Assembly: GCA_030628245.1 (NCBI GenBank)
Contig: DAOVRI010000045.1
Coordinates: 1-11,272, forward strand
Direction: 5' to 3'
Origin: Dehalococcoidales bacterium
Lineage (GTDB): Bacteria > Chloroflexota > Dehalococcoidia > Dehalococcoidales > RBG-16-60-22
DNA length: 11,272 nucleotides
Part shown: piece after piece, positions 1 through 6,550 of the stretch
How positions within the stretch are numbered: position 1 is the stretch's first letter
Layout: each line of letters starts with the position of its first letter
Notes under the pieces: generated by a model
Told to the model about the DNA's origin: nothing
The model's input: the letters and a program-made list of their open reading frames with translations, nothing else
Databases searched by the model: none
Position numbers and translations under genes: made by a program

Positions 1-2049
1 GCCGAGTCTCATCTTGGTTCTTCCCGACTGTACTTCTATCTCGCCGGACTCTTCCGAAATCGAAAGCACCGTGGCGGTCAGGCCGGCTTCTTTGACGCAC
101 ACGGTATCCCCGATTGCTATAGTGCCGGTATCCGCTTCGGTTTTCTCTCCCGCTCCGGGCTGCCAGGCTTCGCTGTCCAGCTGCTCGCGCACTCCGGCGA
201 GGGTACGCCTGGCCTGCTCGGTGCTGGCGGCGGATTTTTCCTTCCTTAGCTCCGCGGCCGCCTGCCGGATTTCCCTGTGCAGTTCCGCCGCCTCGCGAAC
301 GACTGCGTCCCGTGCTTCCTGTATCGCTTTTCGTTCCTCGGTCTTGAGTCGTTCAAGCTCGCTGTTCAACTCGGTATTGCGTCGGGTAAGCTCGTCCCGC
401 TCCGAGGTTAGCTCGCTCTGGAGGGAGGCTATTTTCTGTTTTTCCGCCATCAGGTTGGCCAGCAGGGTCTCCAGTTCCTGGCTGCTTTCCGTCAACATGC
501 TCCGGGCGTCGTCGATAATCTCGGCCGGTATGCCCAGTCGGGCGGCGGTGGCCATGGCGTTGCTGCCCCCCGGTATCCCCACCGTCAGGTGGTAGGTGGG
601 GGTCAGCGTCTCCGGGTCGAACTCCAGCGAGGCGTTCTCCAGTCCGGGAGTGGTGTGGGCGAAAGCCTTGAGGTCGCTGTAATGCGTGGTGGCCACCGTC
701 AGCGTCCCCCGGGCGAGGAAGTAGCGCAGTACGGCCTGCGCCAGGGCCGAACCTTCGGCGGGGTCGGTGCTCGTCCCCAGTTCGTCGAGGAGTACCAGGC
801 TTTTCCCCGTGGCCCCCCTGATGATGCGGACGACGTTACCAATGTGCCAGCTGAAGGTGGAAAGCGTTTGCTCGATGCTTTGCTCGTCGCCGATATCGGC
901 GAAAACGCCGTCGAACAGCGGCAGGTGGCTCTCCCCCGAGGCCGGAATCGGCATGCCCGCCTGGGCCATCAGGCTGAGAAGCCCGATGGTCTTCAGCGTT
1001 ACCGTTTTACCGCCGGTATTGGGGCCGGTAATGACGATTATGGAGAAGTCATCCCCCAGTCCCACCGAGAAGGGCACGGCTTTATCGCCGAGCAGCGGAT
1101 GCCGGGCATCAACCAGATGTAGATAACCGGCGTTGTTCCGTGTCTTGCCCTTTTCCCGGGCTGGGTTAATAATGACCGGTTCGACTGCCTTTATTCTTCC
1201 GGCGTACCTTGCCTTGGCCAGCACCAGGTCGAGTTCGGCCGCCAGCTCGATACTCCGCGAAATATCGTCGCTGTGCGCCCCGACTTCGGCGCTCAGCAGG
1301 CGCAGAATTCTCTCCGTCTCGCGCCTTTCTTCAATCACCAGTTCCCGGATGGCGTTGCCCAGCCCCACGGTAGACGTGGGTTCCATGAATACCGTGGCGC
1401 CGGTGTTGGATATATCATGGACGATGCCCTTGATTTCGTGGCGGGATTCCATCTTGACGAGGATGACGTAACGTCCCTCCCGCTCGGTGATGATGTCTTC
1501 CTGGAGTATACGATTGCCCCGCGGCGACCTTACAATGGTTTCCAGTTTTTCCAGTATTTGACCGCGGGTTTCCCGTAGCTGCTGCCGGATACTGGCCAGG
1601 GCGGGCGAGGCTGTGTCCACTACTTCACCGGCCGGGTCCAGGCAGCTGCCGATATCCTTCTCAATCTGGCGGAGCTCGATGATGTCCTCGGCTATTTCCC
1701 AGAGTAGCGGAAAATCTTCCGAAACACTTTTAAGATAGCGCCTCAGTTGGTGTAGGGCGGCCAGGGTCTGCTGGATTTCCACGAGGCTCAACGGTTCCAG
1801 GATGCCTTCCAGCGCGGCCAACCTTACCTTTTCACGGATGTCCAGCACGCCCCCAACGGAGAATCCCCGGTCCAGTCCGAGCAGCTGGCGGGCTTCCGCC
1901 GTCTGCCTGAGCAGCCGGGAAATCTCCTCGCAGTCGTACTGCGGTTGCAGGGTAGCGGCCAGTTCATGGCTCGCCGAAAACGAGGTATAGCCGGCCAGTA
2001 TTTCCCGTATCCGTGGGAACTCCAGCATTTCGAGGCTTTTATTATCCAT
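1..2049 (-). CDS. mutS2: Endonuclease MutS2, 3' end beyond window
   Basis: My minus-strand translation gives 683 codons from the ATG at 2049 with no stop before the window edge. MutS2 is a MutS-type ATPase that acts on branched DNA and, in some bacteria, on collided ribosomes. Visible parts: an N-terminal clamp/lever region (about residues 1-300), Walker A GPNTGGKT at 342-349, Walker B with the MutS signature SLVLLDELGTSTDPAEG at about 417-433, and TTHYSDLKAF (454-463), the usual MutS switch histidine region. A long charged coiled-coil stretch follows (about 515-640), then the start of a KOW-like segment (GDTVCVKEAGLTATVLS). Family members are usually about 780-800 residues, so roughly 100 residues including the Smr nuclease domain lie outside the window. 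The MutS mismatch-recognition domain is absent, which separates it from MutS1. The first ATG was chosen because a strong -10 lies just upstream; no Shine-Dalgarno precedes it. Confidence 0.95.
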   Translation of the reverse strand, partial: MDNKSLEMLEFPRIREILAGYTSFSASHELAATLQPQYDCEEISRLLRQTAEARQLLGLDRGFSVGGVLDIREKVRLAALEGILEPLSLVEIQQTLAALHQLRRYLKSVSEDFPLLWEIAEDIIELRQIEKDIGSCLDPAGEVVDTASPALASIRQQLRETRGQILEKLETIVRSPRGNRILQEDIITEREGRYVILVKMESRHEIKGIVHDISNTGATVFMEPTSTVGLGNAIRELVIEERRETERILRLLSAEVGAHSDDISRSIELAAELDLVLAKARYAGRIKAVEPVIINPAREKGKTRNNAGYLHLVDARHPLLGDKAVPFSVGLGDDFSIIVITGPNTGGKTVTLKTIGLLSLMAQAGMPIPASGESHLPLFDGVFADIGDEQSIEQTLSTFSWHIGNVVRIIRGATGKSLVLLDELGTSTDPAEGSALAQAVLRYFLARGTLTVATTHYSDLKAFAHTTPGLENASLEFDPETLTPTYHLTVGIPGGSNAMATAARLGIPAEIIDDARSMLTESSQELETLLANLMAEKQKIASLQSELTSERDELTRRNTELNSELERLKTEERKAIQEARDAVVREAAELHREIRQAAAELRKEKSAASTEQARRTLAGVREQLDSEAWQPGAGEKTEADTGTIAIGDTVCVKEAGLTATVLSISEESGEIEVQSGRTKMRLG

Positions 2050-2060
2050 AACGCAGGTAT

Positions 2061-2069
2061 ATTATAGCA
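2061..2069 (-). promoter_or_regulatory. Extended -10 promoter of mutS2
   Basis: On the minus strand this reads TGCTATAAT, a consensus -10 (2066-2061) with the TGn extension. Eleven bases separate the hexamer from the mutS2 ATG, so transcription should begin about 4-5 bases before the start codon, giving a leaderless or near-leaderless mRNA. No good -35 is seen at the right spacing, but extended -10 promoters often work without one. It suggests mutS2 can be expressed independently of the DUF169 genes upstream. Confidence 0.65.
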
Positions 2070-2084
2070 TGCTGGAGGGTGATA

Positions 2085-2140
2085 CGGGATATTCCCGACA
2101 CAGACCTGAACCCGGTATTTTGTCAGTTATTTACGGGTTC
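2085..2140 (-). other. Two inverted repeats between DUF169 gene and mutS2
   Basis: Two perfect inverted repeats flank the end of the upstream operon. GAACCCG (2108-2114) pairs with CGGGTTC (2134-2140) around a 19-base loop containing the stop codon of the last DUF169 gene. CGGGA (2085-2089) pairs with TCCCG (2093-2097) around TAT. Neither is followed by a T-run in the direction of transcription, so this is not a convincing intrinsic terminator. It might slow or end transcription with Rho, or protect the mRNA 3' end. The stems are short and could be chance. Confidence 0.3.
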
Positions 2141-2886
2141 TGGAACTCTTTAACCAGCTCCCCCATTACTTTTAAGTGCCGGGCTTGAAACTCCTCCGGC
2201 GTGTCCGTGTATGACGGAAGAACCCATTCCATCTGGTTCAGGTTCTGTGTGATAATCGGTATCCAGTTATACGGGATGGATATCAGCAGCAATCCCTCCG
2301 GATATACCTTCCTCGCTCTCATACCGAAGGTCATGCCGGTGGGCACGTAATTGACGTTGCCGCTCTGGTACGGATAGGTAAAGAGCCAGGCACATGCCCC
2401 GACCATAGCCACCTTGCTTGACCAGATTTCACCCGTGGAATAGCTTATCGCCCTCATTACGATTTCGGCCTGGCTGGGAGGGGCGATGATAACCAGGAGG
2501 TCCGGCTCGAATATTAGCTTGTCCAGCTTGGCGAAAGCGACATAGTTGACCACACCTCTGGAGAATCTTGGAGCTTGGCTATTCATTTTGCCGTTGGCAC
2601 GCGGCTCCTGAAAGATGCCGTACTTTATCCCCACCTGTCCGCTTTCTGCGATTGGCGAGGGGTCCTCCATTCCCAGCGTCGACCTGCCGCCGCAGTCCTC
2701 GTTATCTTTGGTGATGTAAAAGGGTTTATCCCTATCCTGTGCTTCCTTAATCATTCCACACAAAGCCCTGGTTTTATCCAGTTGTTCCATCCCTTCGGGC
2801 CTGGCAGTCAGGAACTTGATACCTACCGGTGGATACTCAAAGTCGAACTTCTTAAAGATGGAAAAATCGGTTTTATACTTTCCCAT
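2131..2886 (-). CDS. DUF169 family protein (third tandem copy)
   Basis: A 251-residue cytoplasmic protein with no signal peptide or membrane segment. It belongs to DUF169 (PF02596/COG2043), whose biochemical role is not established. Recognisable family blocks are PPVGIKF (19-25), ALCGM (41-45), CGG then LGM (65-73), PRANGK (95-100), VNYVAF with EPDLLVI (113-134), SQAEIVMRAISYSTGE (138-153), ACAWLFTYP (164-172) and PEGLLLISIPY (196-206). Cys43, Cys65 and Cys165 are shared with both neighbouring paralogues. Its CGG block is the closest of the three to what I recall as the family's usual form. It keeps a WVLPSY motif near the C-terminus (221-226). An SD (GGGAGG) precedes the ATG. The gap to the upstream paralogue is 34 bases, consistent with one transcript. 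Function is unknown; context suggests a role with the TRAP substrate. Confidence 0.85.
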   Translation of the reverse strand: MGKYKTDFSIFKKFDFEYPPVGIKFLTARPEGMEQLDKTRALCGMIKEAQDRDKPFYITKDNEDCGGRSTLGMEDPSPIAESGQVGIKYGIFQEPRANGKMNSQAPRFSRGVVNYVAFAKLDKLIFEPDLLVIIAPPSQAEIVMRAISYSTGEIWSSKVAMVGACAWLFTYPYQSGNVNYVPTGMTFGMRARKVYPEGLLLISIPYNWIPIITQNLNQMEWVLPSYTDTPEEFQARHLKVMGELVKEFQNP

Positions 2887-2920
2887 AGTAACCTCCCTGT
2901 GGCATTTTATCGTATATCTA

Positions 2921-3673
2921 TCAGCTATCCAGATATCTCTTCATTATCCCCTCGGTGGCTTTCTTAAAATAATCATTTCTTTCATCATCACTTAAAGCAT
3001 ACGCGGGAAGCACCCATTTCATCTCCTGCAAATTTACGGTGAGTGCGGGGAGCAGGTCATAAGGTAGGGAAATCAGCATCAGCCCTTCAGGGAAAACCTT
3101 TCTGGCCTTCATGCCGTAACCGAGACCGGTAATGGAGTAATTCGCTTCGCCGCTGACGAAAGGATAAACGAACAGCCAGGCGCACATTATCGCCGGCGTG
3201 GTCCTGGTGGTCGATATCTTTCCGGTCGAATAGCTCAAAGCCCTCAGCAAAATTTCGGCCTGGCTTACGCTGGCCGTGAAAACTATGATATCGGGGTTAA
3301 ATGACAGTTTATCTACGGGAGAGAACGCGACATATCTGACCGTATCCTTCGCCAGTTTGGGAATGTCCTGGTAAATCCTTCTGTTGGCACGGGCTTCCTG
3401 ATAGATGCCATCCGTAGCGCCTATTTCCCCGCTCTCAAAAATCGGCTCCAGGTCCTTCATGCCCAGCAGCAGCGACCCCATGCATGCGAAATTATCTTTT
3501 TTGGCATAGAAGGGTTCTGAATCCTGAGCCTTTCGGAACATCTCGCAGAAGGCAAGTCCCGTATCCAGTTTATTAATGCCATCCGGCTTATTAAGTAAGA
3601 ACTTGATGCCTACCGGCTTTCTTTCAAAGTTGAATTTATCAAATATAGTATAGTCTCGCGGGGTTGACTGCAT
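2921..3673 (-). CDS. DUF169 family protein (second tandem copy)
   Basis: A 250-residue paralogue of the flanking genes, colinear over its whole length. It carries RKPVGIKF (18-25), AFCEMF (41-46), a cysteine at 64 followed by LLLGM, ARANRR (94-99), VRYVAFSPVDKLSFNPDI (112-129), SQAEILLRALSYSTGK (137-152), MCAWLFVYP (163-171) and PEGLMLISLPY (195-205), then WVLPAY (220-225). Cys43, Cys64 and Cys164 match the shared positions. The C-GG motif seen in the third copy is here C-MG. There is no signal peptide, so the protein should be cytoplasmic. An SD (AAGGAGG) sits at good spacing before the ATG. The gap of 58 bases from the first copy and 34 to the third supports cotranscription. The reaction, if any, is unknown. 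Confidence 0.85.
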   Translation of the reverse strand: MQSTPRDYTIFDKFNFERKPVGIKFLLNKPDGINKLDTGLAFCEMFRKAQDSEPFYAKKDNFACMGSLLLGMKDLEPIFESGEIGATDGIYQEARANRRIYQDIPKLAKDTVRYVAFSPVDKLSFNPDIIVFTASVSQAEILLRALSYSTGKISTTRTTPAIMCAWLFVYPFVSGEANYSITGLGYGMKARKVFPEGLMLISLPYDLLPALTVNLQEMKWVLPAYALSDDERNDYFKKATEGIMKRYLDS

Positions 3674-3731
3674 ATTTGCCTCCTTATTTACAGCCTGTAC
3701 CGGTTACTGCGCTATATTTTGTGTTTTTGTC

Positions 3732-4484
3732 CTAGTAGTTAGCCATTTCCTGCCGTAACTGGCTCAGTCGATTGTCAAACTTCTTGAAGTGTTCCTCTCT
3801 CCCTGAAGAGCGCCAGCTGCGATACAGGTTAGCATCCTGCAGGTTTTCAAGTACGGTAGGCATCATGTTCCAGGGTATGGATATAAGAAATACGCCTTCC
3901 GGAAAATCCATGTTTATCGCCTGCATACCCAGGCTAAGGCCGGTGACCGTAAAGTTCATTTTACCGCTTATAACGGGATAAATATACATCCAGGCACACG
4001 CCAGAACAGGCGTTCCCTTGCAGGACCAGTAATCACCGGTACTGTAGCTGTCCGATCTTAATATGGACCGTGCCTGTCCCACATTGGCCGCGATTACGAC
4101 GACATCGGGGTCGAATGTCAGCTGGTCTATGGCGGAGAAAGCCACATAGTTGACCGAGCCCTTCAACATCTTCGGGGCGTACTGGTAAAGCTTACGGTTG
4201 GCGCGCTCCTCTTTAAAGAGTCCTGCCCCTCCCCCAGCGGCCCCGCTGACGAGGGCCGGTTCGGGGTCCCTCATGCCCAGCAGCATCGGCTCGACACATA
4301 TAAAATCTTCCTCCTGCACGTAAAAGGGGTCTCCTTCCTGCGCGTCTTTGAACATCTCGCAGAAAGCCCTTTTCTCTTTTATCCTTTTAATTCCCTCCGG
4401 TTTTAACGCCAGGAACTTGACGCCTACGGGTTTCCTTTCCAAATTAAGTTTTTCGAATGCTGAATAGTCTCGTGGGGTGGACAT
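3732..4484 (-). CDS. DUF169 family protein (first tandem copy, divergent C-terminus)
   Basis: A 250-residue DUF169 protein, the first of three copies downstream of the TRAP permease. Shared blocks are RKPVGVKF (17-24), AFCEMF (40-45), a cysteine at 63, LLGMRDPEP (68-76), ERANRK (93-98), VNYVAFSAIDQLTFDPDVVVIAA (111-133, family core), SYSTGD (146-151), ACAWMYIYP (162-170) and PEGVFLISIPW (195-205). The three shared cysteines are at 42, 63 and 163, with an extra one at 155. It differs from the other two in a glycine-rich turn (81-88) and in a C-terminal third that lacks the WVLPxY motif. An AAGGAGGTT Shine-Dalgarno precedes the ATG. The 104-base gap to dctM is the longest inside this operon and carries dyads, so the DUF169 trio may have some expression of its own. 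Confidence 0.85.
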   Translation of the reverse strand: MSTPRDYSAFEKLNLERKPVGVKFLALKPEGIKRIKEKRAFCEMFKDAQEGDPFYVQEEDFICVEPMLLGMRDPEPALVSGAAGGGAGLFKEERANRKLYQYAPKMLKGSVNYVAFSAIDQLTFDPDVVVIAANVGQARSILRSDSYSTGDYWSCKGTPVLACAWMYIYPVISGKMNFTVTGLSLGMQAINMDFPEGVFLISIPWNMMPTVLENLQDANLYRSWRSSGREEHFKKFDNRLSQLRQEMANY

Positions 4485-4508
4485 AATATATAACCTCCTT
4501 CCTTATTG

Positions 4509-4560
4509 ATTGTAAATAGCTCATAGCTATCAGAAGCAGGCAGAACGAAATTCCTGATAG
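4509..4560 (-). promoter_or_regulatory. Possible internal promoter and operator dyads ahead of DUF169 trio
   Basis: In the 104-base gap after dctM, a perfect dyad ATAGCT-CAT-AGCTAT lies at 4516-4530. A wider pair, CTATCAG (4527-4533) and CTGATAG (4554-4560), overlaps it. On the minus strand a TACAAT hexamer (4514-4509) sits directly downstream of the first dyad and about 25 bases before the first DUF169 ATG, leaving room for the Shine-Dalgarno. I see no good -35. The layout resembles an operator beside a weak -10, or an mRNA processing hairpin. Confidence is low. Confidence 0.3.
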
Positions 4561-4588
4561 GTATGTTACGAATACTCTTTATTTATTA

Positions 4589-5890
4589 CTAGCTGCCTCT
4601 CATCATGCCGGGGAGCCAGAGGCTTATCTGGGGAAAAGCTATCAATATGGCCAGAAAAATAAACAGGGCTACCAGGAAAGGCATCACCCCGCGGAGAAGC
4701 TTGTCCACCGGGATATCAAAGGCGGTTCTCATCAAAAACAGTTCCAGCCCCATGGGCGGTGTAATCAGCCCTATCTGCATGTTAACCACGTAGAGAACGC
4801 CAAACCATATCGGGTCAAACCCTAGGACTAAAATCACGGGAACAAAGAGAGGGACCGTCAGCAGCATGATGGTTATGGCGTCAATAAAGCAGCCCAGAAT
4901 TAAAAGCAGGATGTTTATGGCGATAATCACCAGCCAGGGGGAGAACCCGGAAGAGGTAACTACACTGGCTATCGTCTTGGCCACGCCGGAAGTGCCAATC
5001 ACGTAAGAAAAGAGCCAGGCGCCGACCATCATGAACAGAATCATGCCGTTTATTATCGCCGTTTCTATCAGGGCCTGCTTTAAACCCGCCCAGCGAAGCT
5101 TAAAAACGGCGAACCCTATAATCAGCACCACGACACAGCCGACGCCGGCGGCTTCGGTAGGGGAGGCTATACCCATGTAAATCGAGCCCAGAATAGAGAG
5201 CATCACCACCACTATGGGCCAAACCCGCTTTAGTGAGGAGAACCGCTTTTTCCAGCTGACGCTGCCTATAGGAGGACCGAGCGACGGATTTCGCCAGCAG
5301 ATGATGATAGCTACTGCCGCCAGCATTAAGGCTAAGAGCACGCCCGGTACCATCCCGGCCATGAAGAGATGACCTATAGACGTCTCCGAGAGGACACCGT
5401 AGATAATCATACCGGCACTTGGGGGGATTAAGGGGCCGAGGACACCACCGCAGCACAGCCCACCCATGGCCAGCCCCTTGTCATAACCGTATCTTTTGAA
5501 TTCGGGCTCGGCCACTTTACCCACGGCCAGAATACAGGCGGTGCTGGTACCTATGGCGGCAGCCATGGCGGCCTCGCCCCAGATGCTGGTAACAATGAGA
5601 CCGCCGGGAATACGGGAGAGCCAGCTCCGGGCGGCATAGTAGATGTCTTCACCGATTTTGGTTTCGGCGATGAGGCAGGCGATGAGAACGAACAGGGGGA
5701 GGGGTGTCCAGTTTATGTTATAGAGAGTGCTGAATGTAGTCCAGCCTATTTTATCCAGACTGGAAGCGCCGTAGGTAAAGTAAGCGACAGCGATGGCAGT
5801 AAACCCCAGGGCGTAGATAACATGCATGCCCATCAGCATTAAAAAGAGCATGCCCAGCACGCATACCAGCGCCGCTGTAGTAAAATCCAT
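4589..5890 (-). CDS. dctM: TRAP transporter large permease (DctM family)
   Basis: A 433-residue, very hydrophobic protein, the usual length for the large membrane subunit of a tripartite ATP-independent periplasmic transporter. This subunit drives sodium-coupled uptake of a solute delivered by the binding protein. About a dozen membrane segments are visible from residue 5 to 426. Family landmarks include GGVLGPLIPPSAGMIIYG (148-165) followed by ETSIGHLFMAGMVPG (169-183), ASPTEAAGVG (242-251), and in the second half FIDAITIMLLTVPLFVPV (335-352) and IGLITPPMGLELF (373-385). The two GxxxPP-type hairpin segments match the pseudo-symmetric halves of DctM. The ATG is preceded by GAGGT at short spacing. 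The start is 32 bases after the small permease, so they should be cotranscribed. The substrate cannot be read from this subunit. Confidence 0.95.
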   Translation of the reverse strand: MDFTTAALVCVLGMLFLMLMGMHVIYALGFTAIAVAYFTYGASSLDKIGWTTFSTLYNINWTPLPLFVLIACLIAETKIGEDIYYAARSWLSRIPGGLIVTSIWGEAAMAAAIGTSTACILAVGKVAEPEFKRYGYDKGLAMGGLCCGGVLGPLIPPSAGMIIYGVLSETSIGHLFMAGMVPGVLLALMLAAVAIIICWRNPSLGPPIGSVSWKKRFSSLKRVWPIVVVMLSILGSIYMGIASPTEAAGVGCVVVLIIGFAVFKLRWAGLKQALIETAIINGMILFMMVGAWLFSYVIGTSGVAKTIASVVTSSGFSPWLVIIAINILLLILGCFIDAITIMLLTVPLFVPVILVLGFDPIWFGVLYVVNMQIGLITPPMGLELFLMRTAFDIPVDKLLRGVMPFLVALFIFLAILIAFPQISLWLPGMMRGS

Positions 5891-5922
5891 AACTACCTCA
5901 AATCATAAAGTACCAGTCAGCG

Positions 5923-6459
5923 TCACCACTGTTCTGTCTGGTCCTGGTTTTTACCGCCCCTCAGTAGAGCTATGCCTTTAAAGAATTTCCCTAAGAGAAC
6001 GAGGCAAAGCAGAGTGTAACCCAGGGGTATCACTAGTTTAATCGGGGCCAACGGCAGTGCCCACGGCGATTGACTGACCTGGCCGATTTGCAGTGCGTAG
6101 AGCGCGTTGTCCAGGCTCTTCCAGGTGAGCACGGCGCAGAAAATAAGCGCCAGAAACGGGAAAATAGTGCTGAGGACGATAGCCTTTATCATGGAGGGAA
6201 AGCGGGAGGCAACGAGGTCGTTCCTGACATGCCGGTCCAGCCTCTCCACACCGGCCACGGCTAAAACACCACAGAACAGGAGAAACATGGTGCTGATCTC
6301 GTAGGCAAGGGGGTCGGGAGCATTGAACACGTATCGCTTGACCACGCCATAGGTTTCAACCCATGCCATCAGCAGTATCAGAATCCCGCTCACTAAAATG
6401 AGGGTGCGACTGGCACACCCCACCCAGTGATCCAGTTTCTGCATCACTCTGTTAAACAA
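5923..6459 (-). CDS. dctQ: TRAP transporter small permease (DctQ family)
   Basis: A 178-residue protein with four hydrophobic segments (about 17-40, 52-72, 90-113 and 137-163), the standard topology of the TRAP small membrane subunit, which forms a complex with DctM and helps dock the binding protein. A conserved stretch runs from KRYVFNAPDPLAYE (41-54) to VERLDRHVRNDLV (71-83), matching the R-Y/F…W/Y-E…H pattern of the family. The assigned start is TTG, supported by a GGGAG Shine-Dalgarno seven bases upstream; the next in-frame ATG (residue 6) has no Shine-Dalgarno. It lies between the binding protein and the large permease, the common TRAP gene order. A rare start codon may tune subunit level. 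Confidence 0.92.
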   Translation of the reverse strand: MFNRVMQKLDHWVGCASRTLILVSGILILLMAWVETYGVVKRYVFNAPDPLAYEISTMFLLFCGVLAVAGVERLDRHVRNDLVASRFPSMIKAIVLSTIFPFLALIFCAVLTWKSLDNALYALQIGQVSQSPWALPLAPIKLVIPLGYTLLCLVLLGKFFKGIALLRGGKNQDQTEQW

Positions 6460-6466
6460 TATATCA

Positions 6467-6471
6467 CTCCC
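6467..6471 (-). promoter_or_regulatory. Shine-Dalgarno deciding the TTG start of dctQ
   Basis: Reads GGGAG on the minus strand, seven bases before a TTG codon at 6459-6457. No ATG with a usable ribosome-binding site lies nearby, so this site is the main reason to accept TTG as the start. Confidence 0.6.
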
Positions 6472-6550
6472 TGATAGATTCCGCGCTTATTATTTACAGG
6501 TAAACCGCCGGCGACATCAGAGCCGCAGGCATGCCGTTTTTATCCCGAGT
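6472..6550 (-). other. dctP-dctQ intergenic stretch, possible stem-loop
   Basis: The gap between binding protein and small permease is longer than its neighbours (91 bases in all) and GC-rich in the middle. On the minus strand it contains the palindrome GGCATGCC and a possible imperfect stem pairing CCTGCGGC with GCCGGCGG (six of eight bases). No T-run follows, so it is not an intrinsic terminator. Hairpins between binding-protein and permease genes often let the binding protein be made in excess by protecting its mRNA end; here that is inference only. Confidence 0.25.

Noticed and set aside
14..595. Plus-strand 193-codon open frame at the left end
   Set aside because: It is antisense to the mutS2 coiled-coil region. 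The minus-strand frame is unambiguous MutS2, and the plus-strand protein is serine/arginine-rich low complexity with no family resemblance.
589..1122. Plus-strand 177-codon frame
   Set aside because: It is antisense to the MutS2 ATPase core and has no recognisable domain.
5100..5456. Minus-strand 118-codon frame
   Set aside because: It lies wholly within dctM in another frame. DctM motifs continue across the region, and this frame encodes an Arg/Gly-rich sequence without features.
6470..6477. CCTGATAG shared with 4553-4560 as a common operator
   Set aside because: A single eight-base match between two sites in 11 kb is expected by chance often enough; the copy at 6470 has no dyad partner.
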